Shown piece by piece: positions 25,665 through 35,706 of a stretch of 64,000 nt of DNA; position 1 is the stretch's first letter; every line of letters starts with the position of its first letter. Source of the DNA: Paenibacillus barcinonensis. GTDB lineage: Bacteria > Bacillota > Bacilli > Paenibacillales > Paenibacillaceae. The position numbers and the translations under genes were made by a program. The notes under the pieces were generated by a model. It did not search any database and was not told where the DNA came from. It was given only the letters and a program-made list of their open reading frames with translations. The stretch is taken from NCBI RefSeq assembly GCF_003217495.1, contig NZ_QJSW01000022.1:1-64000 (forward strand). Reading direction: 5' to 3'.

Positions 25665-28328
25665 TTAACCTTTCAACTCTTTAATCCGTGCAATCACTTT
25701 ATCCCGTTTATCGGAATAATCCGCTTGTTTGGCACGTTCCTCCTCAATCACCTTAGCCGGAGCCTTAGCTACAAAACCTTCATTCGCCAGTTTTTTCTCC
25801 ACACGAAGCACTTCGCTTTCGAGGTTCTGAAGCTCTTTCTCCAGTCTGGCCACTTCCTGCTCAATATCAATCAGACCCGCCAGCGGCAAGTATAATTCTG
25901 CTCCTGTAATGATTGCAGTCATCGCTTTATCTGGAGAGCTCAGATCAAGTCCGCTCTCAAATTCAGAAGTGTTGCAGAATCGTTTGATATAATGACTGTT
26001 TCGCTCAATGATGCTTGATGCTTCATCATTGTTGGCTTTAACCATCAATTCGATTTTTTTGCTCATCGGCACATTCACTTCGGCACGAATATTTCGAACA
26101 GCGCGAATGGTGTCCATCAGCAGGTTCATCTCGGCAACAGCTCCCGGATTCTCCAATGCAGGATCATATACCGGCCACGAAGCAAGTGTAATAGTTTCCC
26201 CTTCATGAGGCAGATGCTGCCAGATTTCTTCAGAGATATAAGGCATGAACGGATGAATCAGACGCATCGTCTGATCCAGCACATAAGCCAGCACCGACTG
26301 TGTTTTCTTCTTCGCCACCGGATCTTCACCGTAGAAGGACAGCTTGGCAAATTCGATGTACCAGTCACACAGATCATCCCAGATAAAGTTGTACAGGACG
26401 CGGCCTGTTTCCCCAAACTCGTAAGCATCAATTAGACGCGTAATATCACGGGAAGTTTCGTTCAGGCGGTGCAAAATCCAATAATCGGCCGTGCCAAGCT
26501 CGCCGCTAATGTCACGATCTTCAAAAGTAAATCCTTCCAGATTCATCAATGCAAAGCGCGAAGCGTTCCAGATTTTGTTGGCAAAGTTACGGGCCTGTTC
26601 AACTCGCTCCCAACGGAAACGCAAGTCCTGTCCAGGTGTGCTACTGGTCGAGATCATGTACCGCATTGCATCTGCACCATATTTTTCGATAACATCCAGT
26701 GGGTCTACACCGTTCCCCAGAGATTTGGACATTTTGCGTCCATCCGCGTCGCGCACAAGACCGTGCATCAAAACATCCTTGAACGGAATCTCATCCGTGA
26801 ATTCCAAGGCAGTGAAGATCATACGAGCTACCCAGAAATAGATGATGTCATATCCGGTAACAAGCACATTTGTTGGATAATAACGCTTGAGGTCTTCCGT
26901 ATTTTCAGGCCAGCCCAGCGTGGAGAACGGCCACAATGCAGAGCTGAACCACGTATCCAGAACATCTTCATCCTGCTTCAGCTTGCGTCCTGCATACTCA
27001 GGCAATGTTGTTGGATCTTCAGCGGATACAATCACTTCGCCAGTCTCTTCATCGTACCATGCGGGAATGCGATGTCCCCACCACAGCTGACGGGAAATGC
27101 ACCAGTCCCGAACGTTCTCGATCCAGTTCAGGTACGTTTTCTCAAAACGATCCGGCACAAAGTTGACACCTTCGTCGCTTTGCTGTTTCTTGATCGCTCT
27201 CTCCGCGAGTGGCTTCATCTCGACAAACCATTGTGTGGAAAGGTACGGCTCCACTACGGCTCCGGTACGTTCACTGTGTCCAACCTGATGCATATGATCT
27301 TCAATGTTGATCAGTACACCCTGTTCTTTGAGATCAGCAACGATCTGCTTGCGGCATTCACTGCGGTCCAGTCCCTGATATTTGCCTGCTTCGGCGTTCA
27401 TCGTGCCACTTTCGTCCATTACTGTAATCTGAGGCAGGTCATGACGCAAACCTACTTCAAAGTCATTTGGATCGTGCGCAGGTGTAATCTTCACCGCACC
27501 GCTACCAAACTCTTTGTCTACATAGTCATCTGCAATGACTGGAATCTCACGTCCAATGATAGGCAGTACGAGCGTTTTGCCGATCATGTCTGCATAGCGC
27601 TCATCCTTGGGATGTACAGCAACAGCGGTATCACCAAGCATCGTCTCGGGACGGGTCGTCGCCACGGTAATGTGACCACTTCCGTCTTTGAGCGGATAAC
27701 GCAGGTGATAAAGATGCCCTTGAACTTCTTTGTATTCAACCTCAATATCCGATAGCGCAGTCCGGTTTACCGGGTCCCAGTTAATAATGCGTTTGCCGCG
27801 ATAAATGAGACCTTTCTCGTATAACTGTACAAAGACTTTACGAACCGCTTTGGACAGACCTTCATCCAGCGTGAAGCGTTCACGTGAATAATCCAGCGAT
27901 AGCCCCATTTTACCCCATTGCTGACGAATGGTTGTAGCATACTGGTCTTTCCAGTCCCATACTTTCTCCAGAAACTTCTCGCGTCCCAGGTCATAACGTG
28001 TTAGACCCTCTTCACGCAGCTTCTGCTCTACCTTCGTTTGGGTAGCAATCCCTGCATGGTCAGAGCCTGGCAGCCAAAGGGCATCATATCCCTGCATACG
28101 CTTCGTACGAATCAGGATATCCTGCAGTGTGAAGTCAAGCGCATGCCCGATATGAAGCATACCGGTTACGTTTGGCGGCGGGATTACAATGGTGTACGGC
28201 TCCGCATCTTTGCGTTGCCCTGCTTGAAAATACCCGCGCTCCGTCCAGGTGGAGTACCATTTGTCTTCTGCCGCCTTCGGATCGTATGTGGTTGGCATTT
28301 CAGTTGTTGCTTTTTTTTGTTCAGACAT
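25665..28328 (-). CDS. valS: Valyl-tRNA synthetase
   Basis: 887 aa class Ia synthetase. The HIGH motif is in NVTGMLHIGHALDF (about residue 54) and KMSKS in DGRKMSKSLGNGVDP (about residue 530). The editing domain is between them, and a C-terminal coiled coil (about 815-885) contacts the tRNA, as in Bacillus ValRS (880 aa). Expression is controlled by the T-box leader just upstream. The start ATG has GGAGGAATGACTT before it. Confidence 0.98.
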   Translation of the reverse strand: MSEQKKATTEMPTTYDPKAAEDKWYSTWTERGYFQAGQRKDAEPYTIVIPPPNVTGMLHIGHALDFTLQDILIRTKRMQGYDALWLPGSDHAGIATQTKVEQKLREEGLTRYDLGREKFLEKVWDWKDQYATTIRQQWGKMGLSLDYSRERFTLDEGLSKAVRKVFVQLYEKGLIYRGKRIINWDPVNRTALSDIEVEYKEVQGHLYHLRYPLKDGSGHITVATTRPETMLGDTAVAVHPKDERYADMIGKTLVLPIIGREIPVIADDYVDKEFGSGAVKITPAHDPNDFEVGLRHDLPQITVMDESGTMNAEAGKYQGLDRSECRKQIVADLKEQGVLINIEDHMHQVGHSERTGAVVEPYLSTQWFVEMKPLAERAIKKQQSDEGVNFVPDRFEKTYLNWIENVRDWCISRQLWWGHRIPAWYDEETGEVIVSAEDPTTLPEYAGRKLKQDEDVLDTWFSSALWPFSTLGWPENTEDLKRYYPTNVLVTGYDIIYFWVARMIFTALEFTDEIPFKDVLMHGLVRDADGRKMSKSLGNGVDPLDVIEKYGADAMRYMISTSSTPGQDLRFRWERVEQARNFANKIWNASRFALMNLEGFTFEDRDISGELGTADYWILHRLNETSRDITRLIDAYEFGETGRVLYNFIWDDLCDWYIEFAKLSFYGEDPVAKKKTQSVLAYVLDQTMRLIHPFMPYISEEIWQHLPHEGETITLASWPVYDPALENPGAVAEMNLLMDTIRAVRNIRAEVNVPMSKKIELMVKANNDEASSIIERNSHYIKRFCNTSEFESGLDLSSPDKAMTAIITGAELYLPLAGLIDIEQEVARLEKELQNLESEVLRVEKKLANEGFVAKAPAKVIEEERAKQADYSDKRDKVIARIKELKG

Positions 28329-28430
28329 AAGTCATTCCTCCGTTACTTGATCATCATCATCATGGCCCCGAAAAATCATCCATAGAGCCCTTGAATCATC
28401 ATTAAAGCCATCTTTAGGGCCAAAAAAAAC

Positions 28431-28740
28431 AAAAAAACCTTTCATCCATCAAAGGACGAAAGGTTAGCTTTCGCGGTACCACCTTTGTTTCACGCAGACA
28501 GCAGGACAAACAACTGATCCTCTGGTTCCGGCGTGACACTTCAAGCAGATAACGGCTGCTACCGGCCCATTCTACCTCCGAGATGGATACTTGAACCTCT
28601 TCATCTCAAGTGCTCAAACAGGCAACTCCCGGGCGACTTCGATCAGTTGGCTCCTGCGGAATCTCACAGCGCATCAATCCCACTCTCTGAAAGGTCATAC
28701 TGTCTACTACTCCCGATCAACGTCATTATTCAAAAAAACC
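28431..28740 (-). promoter_or_regulatory. T-box leader of valS (valine, GUC specifier)
   Basis: The minus strand carries the T-box sequence AAAGGTGGTACCGCG (28472-28486), whose core GGTGG pairs with uncharged tRNA acceptor ends. The expected Stem I elements AGTAGTAGACAG and AGAGAGTGGGA lie upstream (28690-28715). GTC in GAAGTCGCC (about 28634) is in the place of the specifier codon, matching valine. A terminator (28431-28465, CCTTTCGTCC-TTTG-ATGGATGAAAGG plus T run) overlaps the antiterminator. Uncharged tRNA-Val should permit readthrough. Confidence 0.93.
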
Positions 28741-28747
28741 TAAACAC

Positions 28748-28776
28748 ATCATACCTTGCTCGTGCGCGATAGTCAA
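28748..28776 (-). promoter_or_regulatory. valS T-box promoter
   Basis: On the minus strand TTGACT (28771-28776) and TATGAT (28748-28753) are 17 bases apart, a near-consensus sigma-A promoter just ahead of the T-box leader. Confidence 0.85.
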
Positions 28777-28819
28777 CCTGGCAGCAGCGGAACCTAAAGG
28801 TGTGCGGAGAGAAAATGCG

Positions 28820-28862
28820 AAAAAACAAGTCAAACCCGCAATCCCTGCCAGGGATTGCGGGC
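28820..28862 (-). terminator. Terminator after spoVID
   Basis: A perfect 12-bp stem CCCGCAATCCCT-GGC-AGGGATTGCGGG lies 32 bases past the spoVID stop and is followed on the minus strand by TTTGACTTGTTTTTT. The T run is offset by 9 bases, but the stem is very stable. Confidence 0.75.
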
Positions 28863-28892
28863 ATTTTAGCTGCGATATTCACAGCAAGCCAA

Positions 28893-30431
28893 TTAAGGTA
28901 TATACAGAATTTGTCCTTCTTCTACAATCTGTTCGCTCAAACGATTATATAGCTGGAGCTCCCGGGTACTGAGTTGATAACGATCAGCAATGGCATCAAG
29001 TGTATCCTCACGTTGCACAATGCACAGCTTCACTTTGCGGAACGGAGTCTGATCCACAATAGTTCCGAGGAATAAATTTTTCCACTCCACCTCTTCCGTC
29101 TGACTCTCATCTTCAGGAATGATTCCAGCAGGAGCATCTTCCGTGCGTTCTCCATCTGCTTCACGAGCAGCGCGGCCGGAGGAGGATAACAGTGAGGAAA
29201 TGCCTACTCCCTCTTCGGATCGTGGTGACGATTCCTTTTTACTGCCAAAAGCAACCTTCAACTCCGGCTTGTCTTCCGTCTCAGCCACCGGTTCAGGCAC
29301 ATTCTCTCCATACTGGAGCAAAGCCTCTGCTTCCACAGCCTCCTTCACAACCCGCTCATCGTCTACGTTAGCTGCTTCGGAGGAGGCAAAAACATCCTGC
29401 CAGTTCTCTGTCTGCGGCTGAGCCGGTGCACCGCCCGCGTCCTGCTCACCTTGCTGTCCGCCGGATCGCGCTTCTTCAAAGTGCCAGACTTCCGGCTGAT
29501 GCTCTAACCTTTTTGGCTCCTCCTCCGAACGAGGCGAGAATTCACCTTCCAGATCGGCCGATGCTGTAGTATCGGAAATGCTGCTGAGCGAAGCTTCAGA
29601 CCATGCCGCTGTGGCTTCGTCTTCGATCGGAAGCAACGGTTCAGATTCAGGATAAGAAGCCAGTCTATCTGCTGTCTCCGCCATGAATGACGAGATAGGC
29701 GAAGATACTTCGTTTTCCATAGTGGCGGGACTCCAATCGGACCGTGGCAGTTCTTCTTGATACGCTTCTGTCTGTTCCCTCAAGGACAGATCTGCGGATT
29801 CAGGAGAACCGTACGCAACAAGCTCCGCATTCGCCAGTTCCTCATCCTCGCTCCGTTGAAACTGCTCTTGCTGCTGGGCATAAGCTTGATCCATTCCGCC
29901 AAACTGCTGGTACTGATCTAACGAATCATACTGGCCGGCTTGCCCGTACTGCTCCGAATGCTCAGATGTCTGGAACTGTCCCGGCTCGTCTGCACGGCTA
30001 TCCGACTGAGCCTCAGATGAATGAACCACCGTGAATTCATCTGCTGTCCATACCTGCGGCTCCTCTACCGGAAAACCTTCAATGCCTCGCAAGGACAATA
30101 CCCCTGTAATGTTCAAGCTTCGGCTGGACAACAGATCCACATCAAAATTTTCAATCTCGATGGAAATATCATCAATGGATCTAACTCTGTTGAGCGGCAC
30201 CGTAATTTCAACAGGTATAAAGTGCTTTAATTCTTCCGAATCGTCGCTTTCCCCCCGGTACGCTCCTGTAAGCAGCAGATGTCCACGCAAGGTCGCATGA
30301 TCGTCCTGTCCAATGACTTGAATACGTGGATATAACTCAATTTCCTCCAGTTCCTCAATGGCAGGCACTCCCTCAGATAAATGAACGCGCTCATAAATAT
30401 CGAACCGCAAACCATAAGGTTGATTCAACAA
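28893..30431 (-). CDS. spoVID: Spore coat encasement protein SpoVID-like
   Basis: 512 aa. A conserved N-terminal domain (about residues 1-125, with LYPRIQVIGQDD and LRGHLLLTGAYRG) resembles SpoVID. A long acidic, Gln/Glu/Ser-rich linker (about 130-455) follows, and a C-terminal LysM domain (about 465-512). SpoVID coats the forespore with coat proteins and binds SafA in B. subtilis; a SafA-like gene is also in this window. The position between hemL and valS matches B. subtilis. The start is TTG at 30429-30431, 9 bases after AAAGGAGG. The linker is much more diverged than the ends. Confidence 0.85.
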   Translation of the reverse strand: MLNQPYGLRFDIYERVHLSEGVPAIEELEEIELYPRIQVIGQDDHATLRGHLLLTGAYRGESDDSEELKHFIPVEITVPLNRVRSIDDISIEIENFDVDLLSSRSLNITGVLSLRGIEGFPVEEPQVWTADEFTVVHSSEAQSDSRADEPGQFQTSEHSEQYGQAGQYDSLDQYQQFGGMDQAYAQQQEQFQRSEDEELANAELVAYGSPESADLSLREQTEAYQEELPRSDWSPATMENEVSSPISSFMAETADRLASYPESEPLLPIEDEATAAWSEASLSSISDTTASADLEGEFSPRSEEEPKRLEHQPEVWHFEEARSGGQQGEQDAGGAPAQPQTENWQDVFASSEAANVDDERVVKEAVEAEALLQYGENVPEPVAETEDKPELKVAFGSKKESSPRSEEGVGISSLLSSSGRAAREADGERTEDAPAGIIPEDESQTEEVEWKNLFLGTIVDQTPFRKVKLCIVQREDTLDAIADRYQLSTRELQLYNRLSEQIVEEGQILYIP

Positions 30432-30610
30432 AGGTGGCGTCCTCCTTTCGGCATATGTTCACCATGATCCTTCTCATGGGACTGATCCATGGTCCAATCC
30501 TTCGTTACCCATCTATATGCCTTAAATGGGATGGGCATGCCACCTTTTGTGAAAAGCCTGCCCAGATTTCAATGTTCATTTCATCCTTGAGATTTAAGCG
30601 CTCGCAGAAA

Positions 30611-30641
30611 ACAAAAAAACGGACCCGTTACTCAGGTCCGC
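30611..30641 (-). terminator. Terminator overlapping the pseudouridine synthase stop codon
   Basis: The minus-strand stem CGGACC/GGTCCG is followed by seven T residues. The TGA of the upstream gene (30632-30634) lies in the loop of this hairpin, so the terminator begins inside the coding sequence. Confidence 0.85.
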
Positions 30642-31552
30642 TCTCCGCCCATGTTACTTTCTCTTGCAGCCAATTGTTCAAAATCCGCTGGCCACGGGTC
30701 TTCTACTTCAATTAAAGCTCCTGTTAAAGGATGATCAAAGCTCAGCTTCTCCCCATGCAGTGCCTGCCTGCCAATAAGATCAGAACGTCCTCCATACAGC
30801 TTGTCCCCTACAAGCGGATGTCCAACATGACTAAGATGCACACGAATCTGATGTGTACGTCCCGTCTCCAGCTTCAAGCGTACGAGTGTTGCTCTCTCCC
30901 ATACATGCACAATGCTCACCTGGGTAACAGCATCCTGCCCTCCATCAGAAACACGTCTGCGCTGCTTATGATGCCTGTCTTTGCCGATAGGCGCATCAAT
31001 GGTGCGAAGTTCACTGGAGATTCGGCCGTCAGCGATGGCAACATACTGGCGATCAATGGCCTTACGACGCATTGCTTCGTCCAGTTTCGCGAGTGAAAAT
31101 GCAGTTTTGGCATACAATACTGGTCCTGTCGTATCCTCATCCAAGCGATGGACATGACGCACGCTCGTCTCCATTCCATTCATCTCGTAATATGAGGCTA
31201 CAGCATGATCCAGTGTAATGGCCTGATCCCCACGACTACCATCCGGGTGAAGCTTCATGCCAGCCGGTTTATGCACCACGAGACAGAAATCATCCTCGTA
31301 CAGTACGTTCAGATCAGCCCAGCGCGGCTCCACACCTAGCGGCTGAGCAGCAAAAAGGGCCAGCCGAAGCCGGTCCCCTGCTAGCTGAATGCCTTGCGTT
31401 GCCTTGAGCTGGCGAAGCAGCTTCTCCGGGAATTGAAGCTCGGCCAGAAGCCATTGATCGGCAGCAGCCTGCTTATCTGCTTTTCCAGTGACCGCCTTGC
31501 CCGGCATCAGCTCAAGCCATTGTCCGCGGCGTTTCCAGCTTCGCATGCTCAT
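30632..31552 (-). CDS. RluA-family pseudouridine synthase
   Basis: 306 aa. An RNA uridine isomerase. The catalytic motif HRLDEDTTGPVLYAK (about residue 133) holds the Asp that attacks uridine, and the second motif is LKLETGRTHQIRVHLSHVGHPLVGD (about residue 226). The N-terminal part has no clear S4 domain. The target (23S rRNA or tRNA) cannot be named from the sequence. It overlaps the hemL stop by 4 bases (ATGA) and has no ribosome site of its own, so it depends on hemL translation. Confidence 0.9.
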   Translation of the reverse strand: MSMRSWKRRGQWLELMPGKAVTGKADKQAAADQWLLAELQFPEKLLRQLKATQGIQLAGDRLRLALFAAQPLGVEPRWADLNVLYEDDFCLVVHKPAGMKLHPDGSRGDQAITLDHAVASYYEMNGMETSVRHVHRLDEDTTGPVLYAKTAFSLAKLDEAMRRKAIDRQYVAIADGRISSELRTIDAPIGKDRHHKQRRRVSDGGQDAVTQVSIVHVWERATLVRLKLETGRTHQIRVHLSHVGHPLVGDKLYGGRSDLIGRQALHGEKLSFDHPLTGALIEVEDPWPADFEQLAARESNMGGERT

Positions 31553-32853
31553 AATGATTGCAAAGCCTTGCGGTTCGCCTCAATGGTATCTTCGATATCC
31601 TGCTCTGTATGCACACCAGAGACAAACATCCCCTCATACTGAGATGGCGCCACACTAACGCCTAGATCAATCATCGTTGCAAAATAACGGCGGAATTGAT
31701 CCAGATTGCTTTCTTTGGCAATATCATAATTGGTTACCGGTACGGCACTGAAAAATGGACATACCATAGAGCCCACACGGTTAATTGTTACCGCCACGCC
31801 TGCTTCTGCTGCATTTTTCTCGAATCCGGCCTGCAATCGTGCGGACAGTAGCTCAAGACGATCATACACCTCTGGTGTCAACAGCTTGAGCGTTGTATAA
31901 CCTGCAGCCATCGCCAGCGGATTACCACTTAATGTTCCAGCCTGATAGATGGGTCCTGTTGGAGCGATCTGCTCCATCAGATCCCTGCGTCCGCCATAAG
32001 CACCTACTGGAAGCCCACCGCCGATAACTTTACCCAGACACGTCAGATCCGGTGTAACACCGAATCTCCCTTGCGCGCAGTTCAAGCCTACGCGGAATCC
32101 AGTCATGACCTCGTCGAAGATCAGCAGACTGCCATACTCCGTAGTCACGCTGCGCAGGCCTTCCAGAAAACCGGTAGCTGGAGGAACTACACCCATATTC
32201 CCTGCAACCGGCTCTACAATTACAGCGGCAATCTCTTCTCCGAATCGTTCAAAAGCAAGGCGCACGGACTGCAAATCATTGTAAGGCACCGTGATTGTAT
32301 TCAGGGCTACGCCCTCTGGCACCCCAGGGCTGTCTGGCAATCCCAGTGTAGCCACACCCGATCCAGCCTTGATTAACAAGCTGTCAGCATGTCCATGATA
32401 GGAACCCTCGAATTTCAAAATTTTGCTGCGTCCTGTTACACCTCGTGCCAGTCGAATCGCGCTCATCGTAGCTTCTGTACCTGAATTCACCATGCGCACA
32501 ATATCAATGGATGGTACACGCTCACACACAAGCTTGGCCATTTCCGTCTCAAGCAGTGTTGGTGCACCAAAGCTTGTACCTTTCAGAGCGGTTTCGCGCA
32601 GCGCCTCAACAACCTCAGGATGCGCATGTCCCATAATTAACGGTCCCCATGAACCTACATAGTCAATGAACATATTGCCATCAATATCATAGATTTTGGA
32701 GCCTTCTCCACGCTCAGCATAGATCGGCGTGAGTCCGACGGATTTGAATGCGCGAACAGGGCTGTTGACCCCTCCAGGTATGTACTGCTTGGCTTCTTCA
32801 AATGCGCTACGCGAGCGCTCATCATTACGGCGATTGCCTTGTTGTGCAGTCAT
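31549..32853 (-). CDS. hemL: Glutamate-1-semialdehyde 2,1-aminomutase
   Basis: 434 aa PLP fold-type I enzyme that makes 5-aminolevulinate from glutamate-1-semialdehyde. The PLP lysine lies in GKVIGGGLPVGAYGG (about residue 270), with FEGSYHGHADSLL and DEVMTGFRVG as other signatures. The start is ATG at 32851-32853, 6 bases after AAGGAGG; an ATG two codons upstream overlaps the ribosome site. A 127-base gap separates it from hemB. Confidence 0.97.
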   Translation of the reverse strand: MTAQQGNRRNDERSRSAFEEAKQYIPGGVNSPVRAFKSVGLTPIYAERGEGSKIYDIDGNMFIDYVGSWGPLIMGHAHPEVVEALRETALKGTSFGAPTLLETEMAKLVCERVPSIDIVRMVNSGTEATMSAIRLARGVTGRSKILKFEGSYHGHADSLLIKAGSGVATLGLPDSPGVPEGVALNTITVPYNDLQSVRLAFERFGEEIAAVIVEPVAGNMGVVPPATGFLEGLRSVTTEYGSLLIFDEVMTGFRVGLNCAQGRFGVTPDLTCLGKVIGGGLPVGAYGGRRDLMEQIAPTGPIYQAGTLSGNPLAMAAGYTTLKLLTPEVYDRLELLSARLQAGFEKNAAEAGVAVTINRVGSMVCPFFSAVPVTNYDIAKESNLDQFRRYFATMIDLGVSVAPSQYEGMFVSGVHTEQDIEDTIEANRKALQSL

Positions 32854-32986
32854 GAACATCCTCCTTGATATAAAGGCCCAGCCTTTCAGATGGGATGCAG
32901 CCTAATTGTACTTGCCGCAGCGCTCTCTTGAAAAAACAAGGCCTATTGTCGTTTTTAAATCTAATTGCAAGGTGTGAACACCAATT

Positions 32987-33988
32987 TTACTTTTCAGCCA
33001 GCCAGCGGGATGCATCCTTGGCATAGTAGGTAATAATCATGTCCGCCCCTGCGCGTTTCATGCTCAGCAAAATTTCCATAGCTACCTTTTTCTCATCAAT
33101 CCATCCCTGAATTGCGGCAGCCTTCACCATGGCATACTCTCCACTTACATTGTAAGCTACGAGCGGAAGATCAAACTGGTCCTTGATCGTACGCATAATA
33201 TCCAGATAAGACAAGGATGGTTTCACCATCAGCATGTCCGCTCCCTCAAGCACATCCGTCTCGGCCTCACGCAGTGCCTCACGAGCATTCGCCGGATCCA
33301 TCTGATAAGATTTCCGATCCCCGAATTGCGGAGTGGAATCCGCGGCTTCACGAAATGGTCCGTAGAATGCCGAAGCGTATTTGACAGAATAGGACATGAT
33401 TGGAATATGGTTGAATCCATGCTCATCGAGACCCGCACGAATGGCCTGTACAAAACCATCCATCATGTTCGAAGGGGCAATAATATCGGCGCCGGCTTTT
33501 GCCTGCGATACTGCCGTTTTGACAAGCAACTCCAGAGATTCATCATTCAGTACATCACCGCAGATGTGCCCGTCAACCTCGGTAGTATGCACCATTCCGC
33601 AGTGACCATGATCTGTAAATTCGCAAAGACAAGTATCGGCAATAACCAGCAGCTCAGGATACCAGGATTTGATTAATCTCGTCGCCTCCTGCACAATGCC
33701 ATCCTCTGCAAACCCGGACGAGCCCACGCTGTCCTTCGTTTCCGGAATACCAAACAGAAGCACAGCCGGAATACCCAGTTCGGCAATGTCTTTCACTTCT
33801 TCTTGCAGACGATCCAGCGAGAAGCGGAATACGCCTGGCATGGACTTGATCTCCGACTTCACATTTTCACCATAAGTGATGTAGATCGGTTGAATAAAAT
33901 CATCCACCGTCAAATGTGTCTCTCTCACCATATTACGAATGCCTGCCGATTGACGTAACCGGCGATGACGTACGATTGGAAAACCCAT
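32987..33988 (-). CDS. hemB: Delta-aminolevulinic acid dehydratase (porphobilinogen synthase)
   Basis: 333 aa. Condenses two 5-aminolevulinates to porphobilinogen. The zinc site ADTCLCEFTDHGHCG (about residue 118) shows the Zn-dependent class. The Schiff-base lysines are in MSYSVKYASAFYGPFR and MVKPSLSYLD. The start is ATG at 33986-33988, 10 bases after AGGAGG; a GTG two codons upstream is too close to it. Confidence 0.97.
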   Translation of the reverse strand: MGFPIVRHRRLRQSAGIRNMVRETHLTVDDFIQPIYITYGENVKSEIKSMPGVFRFSLDRLQEEVKDIAELGIPAVLLFGIPETKDSVGSSGFAEDGIVQEATRLIKSWYPELLVIADTCLCEFTDHGHCGMVHTTEVDGHICGDVLNDESLELLVKTAVSQAKAGADIIAPSNMMDGFVQAIRAGLDEHGFNHIPIMSYSVKYASAFYGPFREAADSTPQFGDRKSYQMDPANAREALREAETDVLEGADMLMVKPSLSYLDIMRTIKDQFDLPLVAYNVSGEYAMVKAAAIQGWIDEKKVAMEILLSMKRAGADMIITYYAKDASRWLAEK

Positions 33989-34121
33989 AAACACTCTACC
34001 TCCTGATATTTTATTTTAAATCGAACAACTAAGGAAAATTACCGGCAAAAAGGGAAGCGCGCCGGTTCTTCACGAATTCAGCACGCTTCATATGTTCAGC
34101 CGAAGCCTGTCATAACCTCTG

Positions 34122-35702
34122 TTATCGGTGTAACTGATCTACTGATGTTTGAACAGCGCTCCCGTGATCCGCACGTTTCCACTCACACAAAACATCAATC
34201 AAACTGGTCATCGTTGCTTCCTCAGCCATCAACGTGACCTTTAGCCCGGCTGCCTCAGCCGTTTGCGCCGTAACCGGGCCAATACATGCCACCTCTATTC
34301 CCTGCAGCAGCGGCAGAGGATCCTGCACACCCATACGCTCAAGCATCTTGAAAAAGTTCTTCACGGTGGAGGAGCTGGTAAAGGTCACTGCGTGAATGCC
34401 ACCCTCTTCAAGTAGCTTTAATAATTCATCGTCTTCCTCACCTGCAAGAATGGTGTCATAGATAATGGCCTCGGTAACGTTCAATCCACGTTCCCTCATC
34501 TGCTCTGGCAACCAGGAGCGGGCAAGATCTCCATGGGGTATAAGAACGTTCTGACCTGCCTTTAATTCACTTTCAAAGGCTTCAAGCATGCCTTCGGCCT
34601 GAAAAGGACCTTTCACAACCTCAGGCGCAATCCCGTGCTTGCGCAGTGCTTCTGCTGTGGACGGGCCAACTGCCGCAATTCTTGCCTGATGAAGCGAGCG
34701 AATATCCTTGCCTTCATTTTCAAGGTGACGGAAGAAAAACTCCACGCCATTGACACTTGTGAAAAAGACCCAATCAAACGTATTTAACGCATGCAGCGCA
34801 TCTTTGACACTTCGCTTGGCGGATTCACTGGATGGCATGACCGTCTCGATCACAGGAAACTCATACGGTTCACCGCCAAGTTCCTCAATGCGATTCACCA
34901 ATTCACTTGCCTGACTGCGGGCACGAGTAACCAGAATTCGTTTGCCAAAGAGCGGCATGGCCTCAGCCCATTTCAACTGCTCCCGCTGATTGACCACATC
35001 CCCAACTACAATCACGGCTGGTGGCTGAAAATTCGCTGCGATCACTTTAGCTTCGATATCCTCCAGCGTTCCCGTAATGGTATCCTGCTCTGCTCGTGTT
35101 CCCCAACGAACAAGCGCTACAGGGGTACTGGCCGGACGACCGTGACGAATAAGCTGTTCACTGATATACCCAATTTTGGCAACACCCATCATAAATACCA
35201 GTGTACCCGTCGCATTCGTCACCTTATCCCAGTGGATGCTGCGATCCAGCTTGTCCGGGCTTTCATGACCGGTAATAATCGAGATGGAGGAAGCATAGTC
35301 ACGATGTGTCACCGGAATACCCGCGTAGGCGGGTACGCTGATGGCTGCTGTAACACCGGGTACAATCTCAAACGGAATGCCATTTTTGTGCAGCAGCTCC
35401 GCCTCTTCACCTACTCGTCCAAATATCGTCGGGTCTCCGCCTTTGAGGCGCACAACGACCTTGCCTTCAAGAGCGAGATCCACAAGCAGCTGGTTAATCT
35501 CTTCCTGTTTCATCGTATGTCGATCCGGCCTTTTCCCCACATAAATCTTGACTGCACCGGGTTTCATCAGTTTTAACAAACGTGGACTTGCCAAACGATC
35601 GTATACGACCGCATCTGCCTTGCCGATGGTCTCCCATCCTTTTACCGTAATCAGCCTTGCATCCCCAGGACCTGCACCTACCAAAAAGACCTTGCCCGCC
35701 AT
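34122..35702 (-). CDS. cobA-hemD: Fused uroporphyrinogen-III C-methyltransferase and uroporphyrinogen-III synthase
   Basis: 526 aa. Residues about 1-245 are a SUMT/CobA methyltransferase with the start motif GKVFLVGAGPGD and VVRLKGGDPTIFGR. Residues about 255-515 are HemD, which closes the tetrapyrrole ring, with VFFTSVNGVEFFF. The fusion places ring closure and the first siroheme/cobalamin methylation in one chain, as in many Paenibacillus and clostridial genomes. The start is ATG at 35700-35702, 4 bases after the hemC stop. A longer frame to 35750 lies within hemC and is rejected. Confidence 0.95.
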   Translation of the reverse strand: MAGKVFLVGAGPGDARLITVKGWETIGKADAVVYDRLASPRLLKLMKPGAVKIYVGKRPDRHTMKQEEINQLLVDLALEGKVVVRLKGGDPTIFGRVGEEAELLHKNGIPFEIVPGVTAAISVPAYAGIPVTHRDYASSISIITGHESPDKLDRSIHWDKVTNATGTLVFMMGVAKIGYISEQLIRHGRPASTPVALVRWGTRAEQDTITGTLEDIEAKVIAANFQPPAVIVVGDVVNQREQLKWAEAMPLFGKRILVTRARSQASELVNRIEELGGEPYEFPVIETVMPSSESAKRSVKDALHALNTFDWVFFTSVNGVEFFFRHLENEGKDIRSLHQARIAAVGPSTAEALRKHGIAPEVVKGPFQAEGMLEAFESELKAGQNVLIPHGDLARSWLPEQMRERGLNVTEAIIYDTILAGEEDDELLKLLEEGGIHAVTFTSSSTVKNFFKMLERMGVQDPLPLLQGIEVACIGPVTAQTAEAAGLKVTLMAEEATMTSLIDVLCEWKRADHGSAVQTSVDQLHR

Positions 35703-35706
35703 GCCT

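Noticed and set aside
26469..27755. A 428-codon plus-strand frame opposite valS
   Set aside because: It is a mirror frame of a conserved synthetase, with no recognisable protein feature.
34791..35576. A 261-codon plus-strand frame opposite cobA-hemD
   Set aside because: Antisense of a well-supported fused enzyme; composition is that of a shadow frame.
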